A DNA stretch of 64,000 nucleotides from Elizabethkingia meningoseptica_A (lineage in GTDB: Bacteria; Bacteroidota; Bacteroidia; Flavobacteriales; Weeksellaceae), in contig NZ_JBJDLK010000001.1 of NCBI RefSeq assembly GCF_045762675.1, positions 806,001-870,000 of the forward strand. The letters are read 5' to 3'. Both the position numbers and the translations under genes were made by a program. Below the pieces are notes generated by a model. The model searched no databases and had not been told where the DNA came from. It worked only from the letters and a program-made list of their open reading frames with translations. Positions within the stretch are counted from its first letter, which is position 1. Every line of letters begins with the position of its first letter. Below are positions 7,895-17,500 of the stretch, piece by piece.

Positions 7895-9652
7895 TTATTC
7901 TGATTTAATCACTTTTGTTCTTTCCGAAATTCCGTTGGCATTGAATGCTTCAATCTGGAAGTAATAAGTATCACTCTTATCAGCGCCTGTAAAATAGTAT
8001 TCGTTTTTGCCATACACCATAATACTTCCGTAAAGTTTGTCCGGTGATTTACCGAAATAAATAACATATCCGTCTGCCAGATCATTATGCTGCCATTTGA
8101 ACCATACACTTCTTCTTTCAGCATTTTTTCTCGGTTCTGCCCGCAGTGCTGCAAAGTTTTCTACAGCTGCCGGTTTTTCTCCTGCACCTTTACCAAATAC
8201 CCGGAAGCCGCTTAATGCAAATTTACCGGTAGGCATTTTCAGGTTTTCAATTTTCAGAAAACGTGCTTTTACAGGTGTTTCCAATTCAATATAATCATGT
8301 GGAACATCCTTCTGGTTTTTGCTTTTGTCTACAATAACTTTCCAGGACTTTCCGTCATTGGATGCATATATTTTATACTGATGCATTTTATTCTGTGTTT
8401 TACCCAGAAATTCAGCATCCTGATCAGCATAGTTAATCTGTATGGCATTTACTGTAGAAATTTCACCAAGATCAGTCTGAAACCATTCACCGGCATTACC
8501 TGTTTTCGCACTCCAGTAGGTTTTAATATCCTCATCTACTGCAAAATTAGGTTGGAAACCTCCTAGTGTAGAAGATACCTGAACGGGCTTTTGATAATTA
8601 AGCAGCATCCATCCTGCAAAAAGACCTTTGCTGAAATCTTTTCCCCGGGCATATTGTGGAAGATAAGTAGGGTAGTCACCATAAGCGGTATTGGTATACA
8701 TTACGTCATCCTTATCAAATCCGGCCGGCCAGATTCCCATTCTTCTTTCAAAGTTGTTTTTGGTGGAAATTACAATCGTGGAGATGTGCCACCAGTTTTT
8801 ATAATTGTCTTCAAATGTGGCGCCATGTCCTGCTCCTCTGGCAAAACCACCGGGCTTGTAAGAAAACGGATTATGGCTTTGGTAGGTAAATCCTTCCAGA
8901 GGTTTGTCACTGACGTATACACCATCGGCATAACCGCTGAATTCTGTTCCGGGGGCACCGTATTGCAGATAATATTTACCATTGTGTTTGGTCATCCATG
9001 CACCTTCAATAAAAGGAGGAAGAAATATATTGTCATTATATTCACCAAATCTTTCCCATCCGTGTTCGGACGGTTCCAAACCAAGAAGCGGCTTTACATA
9101 ACCTTCAGATTGCAGTGTTTTGGTGTTGATTTCCGTTCCTAAAATAGGGTAGGCGTTACTGGAACCCCAGTATAAATAAAGTTTGTCAGTATCTTCATCA
9201 TAATGAAATGCAGGATCCCACGCACCCACTTTAAATTCTTTTACCGCTATTTCCCAGTTATCCTTAGTCGGATCAGTGCTTTTCCATATCGGGAAATCCG
9301 GATTATGAGTAGATCCGATAACGTACATGGCGTCTTTCATTACAAAAACAGCAGGTGCGCAAAGTTCATCGTATACTTTATGCTGTGGAAGAAGAAACTT
9401 CCGTGATACAAAATTCCAGTTCAGCATATCTTCACTCCACCAGTAGCCCCACTGATTTGTAGAGAACATATAATATTTCCCTTTAAAGGTTACAATAACC
9501 GGATCGGCAGTAGCCCTGTGTTTTCCCTGGGTTGCAAAATTAGGAATCGGTGTATATCCGTAATCTACATTTACCGGATTGGCATATGTTTTTTGCTGCG
9601 CATTAAATATAACTGAGGAAAGTATGGCTGAGCTAATGAGAATCTTCTTCAT
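7895..9652 (-). CDS. Secreted glycoside hydrolase family 43-like protein with discoidin (F5/8C) domain
   Basis: A 585-residue exported protein with a signal peptide (MKKILISSAILSSVIFNAQQ). Residues ~45-340 look like a GH43 five-bladed propeller: ATADPVIVTFKGKYYMFST with a likely catalytic Asp, CAPAVFVMKDAMYVIGST, WDPAFHYDEDTDKLYLYWG, and GHGATFED. GH43 enzymes cleave arabinose, xylose or galactose linkages; the exact substrate is unknown. Residues ~355-490 form an F5/8 type C carbohydrate-binding domain (NFAVDEDIKTYWSA, WFQTDLGEISTVNAIQINYAD, ARFLKIENL). The last ~80 residues resemble fibronectin type III (DGYVIYFGKSPDK, YYFQIEAFNANGISE). No SusC/SusD pair is nearby, so this is not a classic polysaccharide locus. 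Confidence 0.87.
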   Translation of the reverse strand: MKKILISSAILSSVIFNAQQKTYANPVNVDYGYTPIPNFATQGKHRATADPVIVTFKGKYYMFSTNQWGYWWSEDMLNWNFVSRKFLLPQHKVYDELCAPAVFVMKDAMYVIGSTHNPDFPIWKSTDPTKDNWEIAVKEFKVGAWDPAFHYDEDTDKLYLYWGSSNAYPILGTEINTKTLQSEGYVKPLLGLEPSEHGWERFGEYNDNIFLPPFIEGAWMTKHNGKYYLQYGAPGTEFSGYADGVYVSDKPLEGFTYQSHNPFSYKPGGFARGAGHGATFEDNYKNWWHISTIVISTKNNFERRMGIWPAGFDKDDVMYTNTAYGDYPTYLPQYARGKDFSKGLFAGWMLLNYQKPVQVSSTLGGFQPNFAVDEDIKTYWSAKTGNAGEWFQTDLGEISTVNAIQINYADQDAEFLGKTQNKMHQYKIYASNDGKSWKVIVDKSKNQKDVPHDYIELETPVKARFLKIENLKMPTGKFALSGFRVFGKGAGEKPAAVENFAALRAEPRKNAERRSVWFKWQHNDLADGYVIYFGKSPDKLYGSIMVYGKNEYYFTGADKSDTYYFQIEAFNANGISERTKVIKSE

Positions 9653-9760
9653 AAAGTTAAAATATAATCAAAGATAAGGTAATTCAAAAGAATAGAAGAA
9701 AGCGTGAAAACACGATTGGGACTTGTTACGTATTTTTTAATGTTTGAACAGGTATTAAAT

Positions 9761-9785
9761 AAAAAACCGCAGGTAAAACCTGCGG
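9761..9785 (-). terminator. Terminator after the 121-residue gene
   Basis: The stem CCGCAGGT/ACCTGCGG has a 3-base loop. On the minus strand it is followed by six T. It lies 32 bases downstream of the stop at 9817. Confidence 0.85.
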
Positions 9786-9816
9786 AGTAAATTCATTGAA
9801 GTGATAAGATATTTTT

Positions 9817-10182
9817 TTAAGACTTAACTTCAGATCCCATTCCTTCACTGGAAGACTTGAACTTAATGTCTGGAAAGTTATGAATCTGATATTTATTCCT
9901 AACATCAATTTCTTTTTTTAGATTTTCATAACTTTTAGCTTCGTCAATGGTCATATTTTCAAACCAATAAACCTTTAGCACATTATTCTGATCAAAAACC
10001 TGTTTTGCCTGTTCGGCTTCACTGTCAGTTCTGATCACAACGCTGGCCATATAATTTGCGTTTTCATCTTCGTTCAGATATACAATATAATCTGAATTAC
10101 TAAATCCGGAGTTTTCCAGCTCGGTTTCCAGTTTTTTGTAGTCGCGTTGATTATTAAATAATCCGGTTATGATATTAGACAT
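9817..10182 (-). CDS. Small conserved hypothetical protein
   Basis: A 121-residue soluble protein with no signal peptide. The N-terminus (MSNIITGLFNNQRDYKKLETELENSGFS) followed by alternating strand and helix, with VVIRTDSEAEQAKQVFDQNNVLKVYWF, resembles a small ferredoxin-like stress-protein fold of the YflT/GsiB type. That is a weak structural impression. The C-terminus is Ser/Glu-rich. It is a single gene with its own terminator, between acs and the GH43 gene. Function unknown. Confidence 0.7.
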   Translation of the reverse strand: MSNIITGLFNNQRDYKKLETELENSGFSNSDYIVYLNEDENANYMASVVIRTDSEAEQAKQVFDQNNVLKVYWFENMTIDEAKSYENLKKEIDVRNKYQIHNFPDIKFKSSSEGMGSEVKS

Positions 10183-10245
10183 AGCAAAGAATTTTTAAAT
10201 CCACTTTAAAGTTAATAAAAAATATCTTATTGCTCTAAGAAAATG

Positions 10246-12162
10246 TTATTCAATACGTTCGTTTTTTATCTCTTCAACAATTTCAGGGTTAAGAAGGGTT
10301 GTTGTATCCCCGAAATTACTAAAATCACCTTCTGCAATTTTTCTTAAAATCCTTCTCATGATTTTTCCGGAACGTGTTTTCGGAAGGGCAGATACAAATT
10401 GTATTTTATCCAGTTTTGCAATCGGACCAATACTGTCGGAAATTAAAAGGTTGATTTCTTTTTTCAGATTTTCCTTATCGCGGTTTTCTCCGGTTTCTTT
10501 AAGAATTACATAACCATATAAAGCATTTCCTTTGATATCATGAGGATAGCCGACAATAGCGGATTCTGCAACTGCCGGGTGAAGATTGATACTGTCTTCA
10601 ATAGGTGCTGTCCCCAAATTATGTCCTGAAACAATAATTACATCATCTACACGTCCTGTAATACGATAATAACCAACCTCATCCCGTAGCGCACCGTCAC
10701 CTGTAAAATATTTACCCGGGAATGCAGAGAAGTAAGTTTCCTTATAACGTTGGTGATCTCCCCAGATGGTTCTGGCAATGCCCGGCCAAGGGAAACGGAT
10801 GCAAAGATTCCCGGTTACCTGATTTCCGGTAATTTCATTGCGCTTATCATCCATAAGAACTGGCTGAACACCTGGTAAAGGCAATGTTGCATAGGTTGGT
10901 TTTGTAGGAGTAACAAACGGAATAGGAGAGATAAGGATACCTCCGGTTTCTGTCTGCCACCATGTATCAACTATAGGACATTTTTTATTTCCGACATGAT
11001 CGTTATACCAATGCCATGCTTCGTCATTAATAGGTTCTCCAACAGATCCAATGACTCTTAAACTGCTCAGGTCGTGCTTGTCTACCCATTCTGAACTTTC
11101 TTTTGCCAGGGAACGGATGGCTGTTGGGGCAGTATAGAATTGTGTTACTTTATGTTTTTCAACCACCTGCCAGAATCTGTCGGCTTCCGGATAAGTAGGG
11201 ACTCCTTCAAAGATGATAGTTGTAGCACCATTACATAAAGGTCCGTATAATATATAGGAGTGTCCTGTAATCCAGCCTATATCTGCTGTACACCAGTACA
11301 CATCATTTTCCTGATAATCGAATACATTTTTAAATGTATAAGCAGTGTATACCATGTAACCTGCGCAGGTGTGCAGCATTCCTTTTGGTTTTCCGGTAGA
11401 TCCCGAAGTGTAAAGGATGAATAAAGGATCTTCCGCATCCATTACTTTTGTAACAAAGTCTGAAGATGTATTTTTATAATAATCATCCAGCCAGAAATCT
11501 CTTCCTTCCTTCATTTTAACATCCGTGTTGGTACGTTTTACAACCAGAACCTTTTCTACTTCAGTTTGGTTGCTCTCCAAAGCTTCATCTACAATACCTT
11601 TCAGGTCAATTGCTTTGCTTCCGCGGTAGCTCCCGTCTGAACAAACAATAATTTTTGCACCGCAGTCTTTTGCACGTGATGCTATTGCTGAAGCCGAGAA
11701 GCCTGCAAATATAACAGAGTGTACAGCACCCATTTTAGCACAGGCAAGCATAGTTACCGCAAGCTCGGGAATCATGGGAAGATAGATACATACCCGGTCT
11801 CCTTTCTGAACGCCAAGTTCCGTTAGCACATTGGCCATCTTGCATACCCTTTCATGCAGATCTTTATAAGTAATATGCTGAGCTTCTTCATTGGGATTAT
11901 TCGGTTCCCAGATAATAGCTGTCTTATCACCTCTTTCATTAAGATGTCTGTCCAGGCAGTTTTTAGTAATATTTAGTTTGGCATTTTTAAACCATTTAAT
12001 ATTGGCTTCTTCCATGTCATATTCCAGGACTTTGCTCCATCTTTGGTACCATACAAAATTTTCATCTGCAATTTTGTCCCAGAATTTCTTCGGATTTTTT
12101 ATAGATTTTTTATACTGTTTAAAATACTCAGGAAGGTTGTGAACCTTATAATTATTACTCAT
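10246..12162 (-). CDS. acs: Acetyl-coenzyme A synthetase
   Basis: It activates acetate to acetyl-CoA through acetyl-AMP. The 638 residues match the normal length. Motifs include the P-loop-like LYTSGSTGKPKG, the WWQTETGG acetate pocket segment, YFTGDGALRDEVGYYRITGRVDD and the C-terminal KTRSGKIMRRILRK, whose Lys is the usual adenylation and acetylation site. No cobB/acuA-type regulator sits beside it. It is monocistronic and divergent from the pyr leader. Confidence 0.97.
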   Translation of the reverse strand: MSNNYKVHNLPEYFKQYKKSIKNPKKFWDKIADENFVWYQRWSKVLEYDMEEANIKWFKNAKLNITKNCLDRHLNERGDKTAIIWEPNNPNEEAQHITYKDLHERVCKMANVLTELGVQKGDRVCIYLPMIPELAVTMLACAKMGAVHSVIFAGFSASAIASRAKDCGAKIIVCSDGSYRGSKAIDLKGIVDEALESNQTEVEKVLVVKRTNTDVKMKEGRDFWLDDYYKNTSSDFVTKVMDAEDPLFILYTSGSTGKPKGMLHTCAGYMVYTAYTFKNVFDYQENDVYWCTADIGWITGHSYILYGPLCNGATTIIFEGVPTYPEADRFWQVVEKHKVTQFYTAPTAIRSLAKESSEWVDKHDLSSLRVIGSVGEPINDEAWHWYNDHVGNKKCPIVDTWWQTETGGILISPIPFVTPTKPTYATLPLPGVQPVLMDDKRNEITGNQVTGNLCIRFPWPGIARTIWGDHQRYKETYFSAFPGKYFTGDGALRDEVGYYRITGRVDDVIIVSGHNLGTAPIEDSINLHPAVAESAIVGYPHDIKGNALYGYVILKETGENRDKENLKKEINLLISDSIGPIAKLDKIQFVSALPKTRSGKIMRRILRKIAEGDFSNFGDTTTLLNPEIVEEIKNERIE

Positions 12163-12322
12163 GGATCTAGTTTTTTACTTTTAATTAATTTGAAACAGAA
12201 AGTTAGGGATTTTTTTAATAATTGTATGTATATCCTTGTTATTAATACTATCTTTTGCAGATAAATCTTTTACCGCCAGCAAGAAAAATAAAAAATGAAT
12301 ATAATTATAAGCCTTAGTCTTG

Positions 12323-12351
12323 TTTGGCAATAAAAAAATGTTGTATATTTG
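12323..12351 (+). promoter_or_regulatory. Promoter of the pyr leader/operon
   Basis: TTTG at 12323-12326 and TATATTTG at 12344-12351 are separated by 17 bases. This matches the Bacteroidetes TTG-N17-23-TAnnTTTG promoter. The -7 box ends six bases before the leader ATG at 12358, so the transcript begins almost at the start codon. Confidence 0.75.
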
Positions 12352-12357
12352 CACCCA

Positions 12358-12438
12358 ATGGAAACATTGCACCCTAATCTACAAGTACAGAACGTAAAAT
12401 TTGATGGCTTACCAGCCATAAAGATATTTATTTTTTAA
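12358..12438 (+). CDS. Putative pyr operon leader peptide (26 aa)
   Basis: A 26-codon ORF, beginning METLHPNLQV and ending AIKIFIF, lies directly after the promoter. Its last codons (ATA TTT ATT TTT TAA) form a U-rich tract in the mRNA. Its stop codon touches the stem of the terminator that precedes pyrB. A small hairpin (ATGGCT/AGCCAT, 12404-12419) lies just before the U-rich tract. The arrangement parallels enterobacterial pyrBI, where UTP shortage stalls RNA polymerase in a U tract and the trailing ribosome blocks the terminator. The peptide itself probably has no role. Translation is inferred, not shown. Confidence 0.55.
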   Translation: METLHPNLQVQNVKFDGLPAIKIFIF

Positions 12439-12469
12439 AACGAAGGCTTTTTTGGTCTTCGTTTTTTTT
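12437..12469 (+). terminator. Intrinsic terminator/attenuator upstream of pyrB
   Basis: The stem AAAACGAAG/CTTCGTTTT, extendable by a G-U and a C-G pair, ends in a T run at 12462-12469. It begins inside the leader ORF's stop codon and lies 20 bases before the pyrB ATG. It is between promoter and genes, so it should act as an attenuator. Confidence 0.75.
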
Positions 12470-12488
12470 ATGTATAAACTATAGTAAT

Positions 12489-13379
12489 ATGCTAACAATA
12501 ACCGAACTAAGCACAGAAAAAATTGAGAAAATTCTTGAAGAAGCAGCCGAGTTTGCGAATGGCAAACAGCTAAAAATAGTTGGAGACTGTTTCTGCTCGA
12601 ATATGTTTTTTGAAGACAGTACCCGCACCAAAACAAGTTTTGATATGGCGGAAAGAAAACTAGGATTACAAGTAGTGCCTTTTGAAGCGATGACAAGTTC
12701 GGTAAATAAAGGAGAAAGCTTGTATGACACCGTTAAAACAATGGAATCGATAGGCATTAACCTTGTGGTTATCCGCCATAAAGAAGATCATTATTTTGAC
12801 CAGTTGGAAAATATTAATATTCCGATCATCAACGGTGGTGACGGAAAAGGAAACCATCCAAGCCAGTCAATGCTGGATCTTCTGACGATAAAGCAGGAGT
12901 TTGGAAGTTTTGAGGGGTTAAAAGTGGGGATCGTAGGAGATGTTAAACACAGCCGTGTCGCAAATTCAAATGCTCAGGCACTAAGAAAGCTTGGTGCAAA
13001 AGTAAGTTTTTCCGGTCCTTCAAAATGGTTTGATGAAGGAGCAATCATCAATGGAACATATCAGCCTTTGGATGAACTGATACAAGATGTAGATGTTTTA
13101 ATGCTGCTTAGAATTCAGCATGAAAGGCACGACTCCCAAATGAGTTATACTGATGCAGAATATCATAAAAGATATGGCCTTACACTTGAGCGTGAAAAAA
13201 CAATGAAACCTGATGCTATTATCATGCACCCGGCACCGATTAACAGAGGTGTTGAAATAGATGATACACTGGTAGAGTGCAAACGTTCCAGAATTTTTAC
13301 ACAAATGAAAAATGGGGTCTTCGCAAGAATGGCCATTTTAAAAAGTGAATTGGAGGCAAAAGGATTTGAGTTTAAATAA
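12489..13379 (+). CDS. pyrB: Aspartate carbamoyltransferase catalytic chain
   Basis: It joins carbamoyl phosphate and aspartate, the committed step of pyrimidine synthesis. The 296 residues carry the carbamoyl phosphate loop FFEDSTRTKTSF (STRTR is usual, here STRTK), HPSQSMLDLLTI, GDVKHSRVANSNAQAL, LRIQHER and the C-terminal MHPAPINRGVEI. No pyrI regulatory chain gene is adjacent. It is the first structural gene of pyrB-carA-carB, behind a leader-peptide attenuator. Confidence 0.96.
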   Translation: MLTITELSTEKIEKILEEAAEFANGKQLKIVGDCFCSNMFFEDSTRTKTSFDMAERKLGLQVVPFEAMTSSVNKGESLYDTVKTMESIGINLVVIRHKEDHYFDQLENINIPIINGGDGKGNHPSQSMLDLLTIKQEFGSFEGLKVGIVGDVKHSRVANSNAQALRKLGAKVSFSGPSKWFDEGAIINGTYQPLDELIQDVDVLMLLRIQHERHDSQMSYTDAEYHKRYGLTLEREKTMKPDAIIMHPAPINRGVEIDDTLVECKRSRIFTQMKNGVFARMAILKSELEAKGFEFK

Positions 13380-13481
13380 ATAATAAGCTGTACGATGTAT
13401 AAAAACAACGTACAACCAAACAGGTAATTTAATAAAATATATAGTGTAGACCCAGGATCGTACACTGTACAGGTAAATAAA
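13380..13481. repeat. pyrB-carA spacer with short palindromic repeat
   Basis: This spacer is rich in GTAC-type inverted repeats: TGTACG/CGTACA at 13389-13414, GTGTA/TACAC at 13444-13465, and TACACTGTACA. Its reverse complement contains TGTACAGTGTACG and TGTTTTTA. The trpB-trpA spacer at 37600-37685 holds the very similar TGTACAGAGTACG and TGTTTTTA. Both look like copies of one short dispersed element. Confidence 0.55.
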
Positions 13482-14570
13482 ATGAAGAAAAAGCTAATAT
13501 TAGAAAGCGGCGAAGTTTTCCACGGGGTGGGATTCGGTGCCAATGTTGACACAGAAGGAGAAGTAGTTTTTAATACCGGAATGTCCGGATATCAGGAGCT
13601 AATTTCTGATCCTTCATACTGTGGTCAGATTGTTTGTATGACTTATCCGTTAATCGGGAATTATGGAATTAACAGAGATGATTATGAATCTATTGAGCCT
13701 GCAATGAAAGGGCTTATTGTAAAAGAGGTTTGTGATTTTCCTTCTAACTTCCGTAGCCAGATGGATCTGGATGAGTTTTTCAAACACAAAAATCTGAGTG
13801 GAATTTCAGGTATTGATACCCGAAAATTAACAAGACTTATCCGTAGCAAAGGTGTTGTTAAAGGAAAAATCGTAGATGAAAATGCAGATGAACGGGCAGT
13901 TGCTGCTGAACTAAAGGCTAAAACATTTCCTACAAATCAGATCGAAGCAGTGTCAACTAAAACCAACTATGCAAGTCCGGGCCGCGGACTGAAGGTTGTA
14001 TTAGTAGACTTCGGTGCAAAGTTGGGAATCCTTAGAGAACTAACCCAAAGAGATTGTGATGTAACGGTGGTATCACAGGATATTACTGCAGAAGAGATTC
14101 TGATGATCAATCCGGACGGAATAATGTTGTCTAATGGTCCTGGTGATCCTGAAGATGTACCACATGCACTGGATATGATCAGAGGTTTATTAGGAAAAGT
14201 TCCAATCTTCGGAATTTGTATGGGACACCAGCTGATAAGCTTAGCTTGTGGCGCGAGAACATTCAAGTTGAAATTTGGTCACAGAGGTGGTAACCACCCT
14301 GTATTAGACCTTAAAACAAATAAGGTAAGCATAACCTCTCAGAACCATGGTTATGCGGTAGATCAGGAATCATTAAAAAATACTGATCTTGAAGAGACTC
14401 ATATTGCACTAAATGATCGAACAAATGAAGGTGTAAAACACAAAATACACCCTTGCTTCTCAGTTCAGTATCACCCGGAAGCTAGTCCTGGTCCTGAAGA
14501 TGCAAACTATCTATTTGATGAGTTTATTGATATGATGCAAGAGTTTAAATCTAAAAAAGAAGTTCACTAA
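13482..14570 (+). CDS. carA: Carbamoyl-phosphate synthase small subunit
   Basis: The glutaminase subunit of carbamoyl phosphate synthetase; it feeds ammonia to CarB. The 362 residues show the N-terminal CarA domain (LILESGEVFHGVGFG, NTGMSGYQELISDPSY, SGISGIDTRKLTR). A class I glutamine amidotransferase domain follows, with the catalytic Cys in FGICMGHQLISLACGA and the His-Glu pair in QYHPEASPGP. The carB ATG follows one base after its stop. Its product supplies pyrB next door, and arginine synthesis if that pathway is present. Confidence 0.97.
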   Translation: MKKKLILESGEVFHGVGFGANVDTEGEVVFNTGMSGYQELISDPSYCGQIVCMTYPLIGNYGINRDDYESIEPAMKGLIVKEVCDFPSNFRSQMDLDEFFKHKNLSGISGIDTRKLTRLIRSKGVVKGKIVDENADERAVAAELKAKTFPTNQIEAVSTKTNYASPGRGLKVVLVDFGAKLGILRELTQRDCDVTVVSQDITAEEILMINPDGIMLSNGPGDPEDVPHALDMIRGLLGKVPIFGICMGHQLISLACGARTFKLKFGHRGGNHPVLDLKTNKVSITSQNHGYAVDQESLKNTDLEETHIALNDRTNEGVKHKIHPCFSVQYHPEASPGPEDANYLFDEFIDMMQEFKSKKEVH

Positions 14571-14571
14571 G

Positions 14572-17500
14572 ATGGCAAAACGTACAGATATAAAAACTAT
14601 TTTGGTAATTGGTTCCGGACCTATTATCATTGGACAGGCAGCAGAGTTCGATTATGCAGGAACACAAGCTTGTCTGGCACTTAAAGAAGAAGGATACCGT
14701 GTAATTCTGGTAAACTCTAACCCTGCAACGATTATGACGGATGTGGAGATTGCAGATAAAGTATATATCGAGCCTATTTCTCTGGAATTCGTAAGCAGAA
14801 TTATCCGCAAAGAAAGACCAGATGCGCTACTTCCTACTTTAGGTGGTCAGACTGGTCTTAATATGGCTGTGGAACTTGAGAAATCAGGTGTATTAGATGA
14901 ATGTGGAGTAGAAGTACTGGGAACAAAGCTTTCAGCGATTAATCAGGCTGAAGACCGCGATTTGTTCCGTGAACTAATGAGAGAATTAAAAGAACCGGTG
15001 CCGGAATCTGAAATTGTAAATACAATTCAGGGAGCATTAGAGTTCGCTCAGAATATCGGCTACCCGGTAATTGTAAGACCTGCTTTCACCCTTGGAGGAA
15101 CAGGAGGTGGTATTGCTTCAAATGCTGCAGAGCTTAAAGAAATTACGGCGAATGGTCTTAAATATAGCCCTGTAACCCAGTGTCTGATTGAAAAATCAAT
15201 CGCAGGATTCAAAGAAATAGAATACGAGGTAATGCGTGATGCAAACGACAATGCCATTGTAGTTTGTAACATGGAAAATATAGACCCGGTAGGTATTCAT
15301 ACAGGAGACTCTATCGTTGTGGCACCATCACAGACGCTTTCAGACAGAGAATATCAGTTGCTGAGAAATGCTTCCCTGAAAATTATCCGTGCATTGGGAA
15401 TTGAAGGTGGATGTAATGTACAGTTAGCTTTAGATCCGCATTCATTCGACTACTATATCATCGAGGTTAACCCGAGAGTTAGCCGTTCCTCTGCTTTAGC
15501 TTCAAAAGCAACAGGATATCCTATCGCTAAGCTGGCTGCAAAAATCGCAGTTGGTCTTACATTGGATGAAATGATGAACCCGGTTACCGGTAAAACATAT
15601 GCCTGCTTCGAGCCCGCATTAGACTACGTCGTAACGAAGATTCCTCGCTTTCCGTTCGATAAATTTGAAACAGCAGACAGAAAGCTTTCTACACAGATGA
15701 AAGCAACAGGTGAAGTAATGGCGATCGGAAGAAATTTCGAAGAGTCAATTATGAAAGCGATCCGCTCTCTGGAAACAGGTATTCAGCATTTAGGTTTAAA
15801 AACCAAAGCAGCAGAAGCCTTGACTCCGGCTGATATCGAAAGAAGAATCCGTGTAGCTGATGATGAAAGAATGTTCATTATAGGAGATGCTTTAAGAAGA
15901 GGTTATTCCTGGGAGCAAATCGTAGAGTGGAGTAAAATAGACAAGTTCTTTGTATGGAAATTCAAAAAACTTGTAGATTTTGAAAAAACAATCGCTGAAA
16001 ACGTTAAAAATACTGAAGTTCTGAGAGAAGCTAAGAAACTTGGATTCTCAGATGTGAACATTGCTCACCTTTGGAACATAACTCAGGATGAAGTGTACAG
16101 CTTCCGTCAGGAAAACGGAATTATCCCGGTATACAAAATGGTTGACACTTGTGCAGCAGAGTTTGAATCTGAAACACCATACTTCTACGGAACTTATGAA
16201 GAGGAAAACGAAAGTGTTGTAACAGACAAAGAAAAGATCATCGTACTGGGATCCGGACCTATCCGTATCGGACAGGGAGTAGAATTTGACTATGCTACTG
16301 TACATTCTGTATGGGCAATCAAAGAAATGGGCTACGAGGCGATTATCATCAACAATAACCCTGAAACGGTTTCCACAGACTTCTCAATTTCCGATAAACT
16401 ATATTTCGAGCCTTTAACGGAAGAAGATGTAATGAGCATCATTGACCTGGAAAAACCTAAAGGTGTTGTGGTACAGTTCGGAGGACAAACAGCCATTAAC
16501 TTAGCTGATAAGTTGGCAAAACACGGTGTTCAGATTCTTGGTACTTCACTGGAAGATTTAGACAGAGCTGAAAACAGAGATAAATTCGAGCAGGCACTTC
16601 AGGAATTAGGAATCCCTCAACCATTAGGGAAAACATGTTTCTCTAAAGAAGATGCAGTTGTAATTGCCAATGAAATCGGATACCCGGTTTTAGTTCGTCC
16701 AAGCTACGTGTTAGGAGGCAGAGCAATGGAGATTGTTTATAATCAGGGCGAGCTGGAGCATTATATGGAGTATGCAGTGGAAGCAAGCCCGGAACAACCT
16801 GTACTGATAGACCGCTACTTAACAGGTAAAGAAGTAGAAGTAGATGCAATCTGCGACGGAGAAACAGTTGTGATTCCCGGAATTATGGAGCACATTGAAA
16901 GAGCAGGAGTTCACTCCGGAGACTCTATCGCTGTATATCCGCCACAAAATATCTGTCAGGAGAACCTTAATGATCTTGTAGACTACACCATCCGCCTTGC
17001 AAAAGGACTTAAAGTAGTTGGATTAATGAATATTCAATATGTACTAAGCGAAGGAAATGTATACGTGATCGAAGTTAACCCAAGATCCAGCCGTACAGTA
17101 CCATTCTTAAGTAAAATTACCGAAGTACCTATGGCAAATATCGCTACAAAGGCAATTCTGGGTAAGAGTCTGAAAGAACAAGGTTACCAGAACGGATTAG
17201 TTCCAAACAAAGAAGGAATCTATGTAAAAGTACCGGTATTCTCTTTCAGTAAGCTGCATAAGGTGGATATAACTTTAGGACCTGAGATGAAATCTACAGG
17301 AGAAGTAATGGGGAAAGACATTACCCTTGAAAAAGCATTGTACAAAGGTTTAATCGCAGCAGGAAGAAAAGTGCCGCTTCACGGAGCAGTATTGTTTACT
17401 GTAGCAGATAAACATAAACCTGAAGCATTTGATTTAGCTTCAAGATTTGCAAACATTGGTTATAAAATCTACGCAACAAACGGAACTGCTAAATACTTTG

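Noticed and set aside
8591..9142. 183-codon plus-strand frame opposite the GH43 gene
   Set aside because: A long frame, but antisense to conserved GH43 motifs and without a recognisable fold.
9726..9908. Minus-strand frame beginning MMLGINIRFITFQTLSS
   Set aside because: It overlaps the 121-residue gene in another frame and crosses its terminator; the composition is A/T-driven.
13380..13481. The pyrB-carA palindromes as a PyrR-type or riboswitch element
   Set aside because: They lie inside the operon, lack any known riboswitch layout and match another spacer repeat, so a dispersed repeat is the simpler reading.
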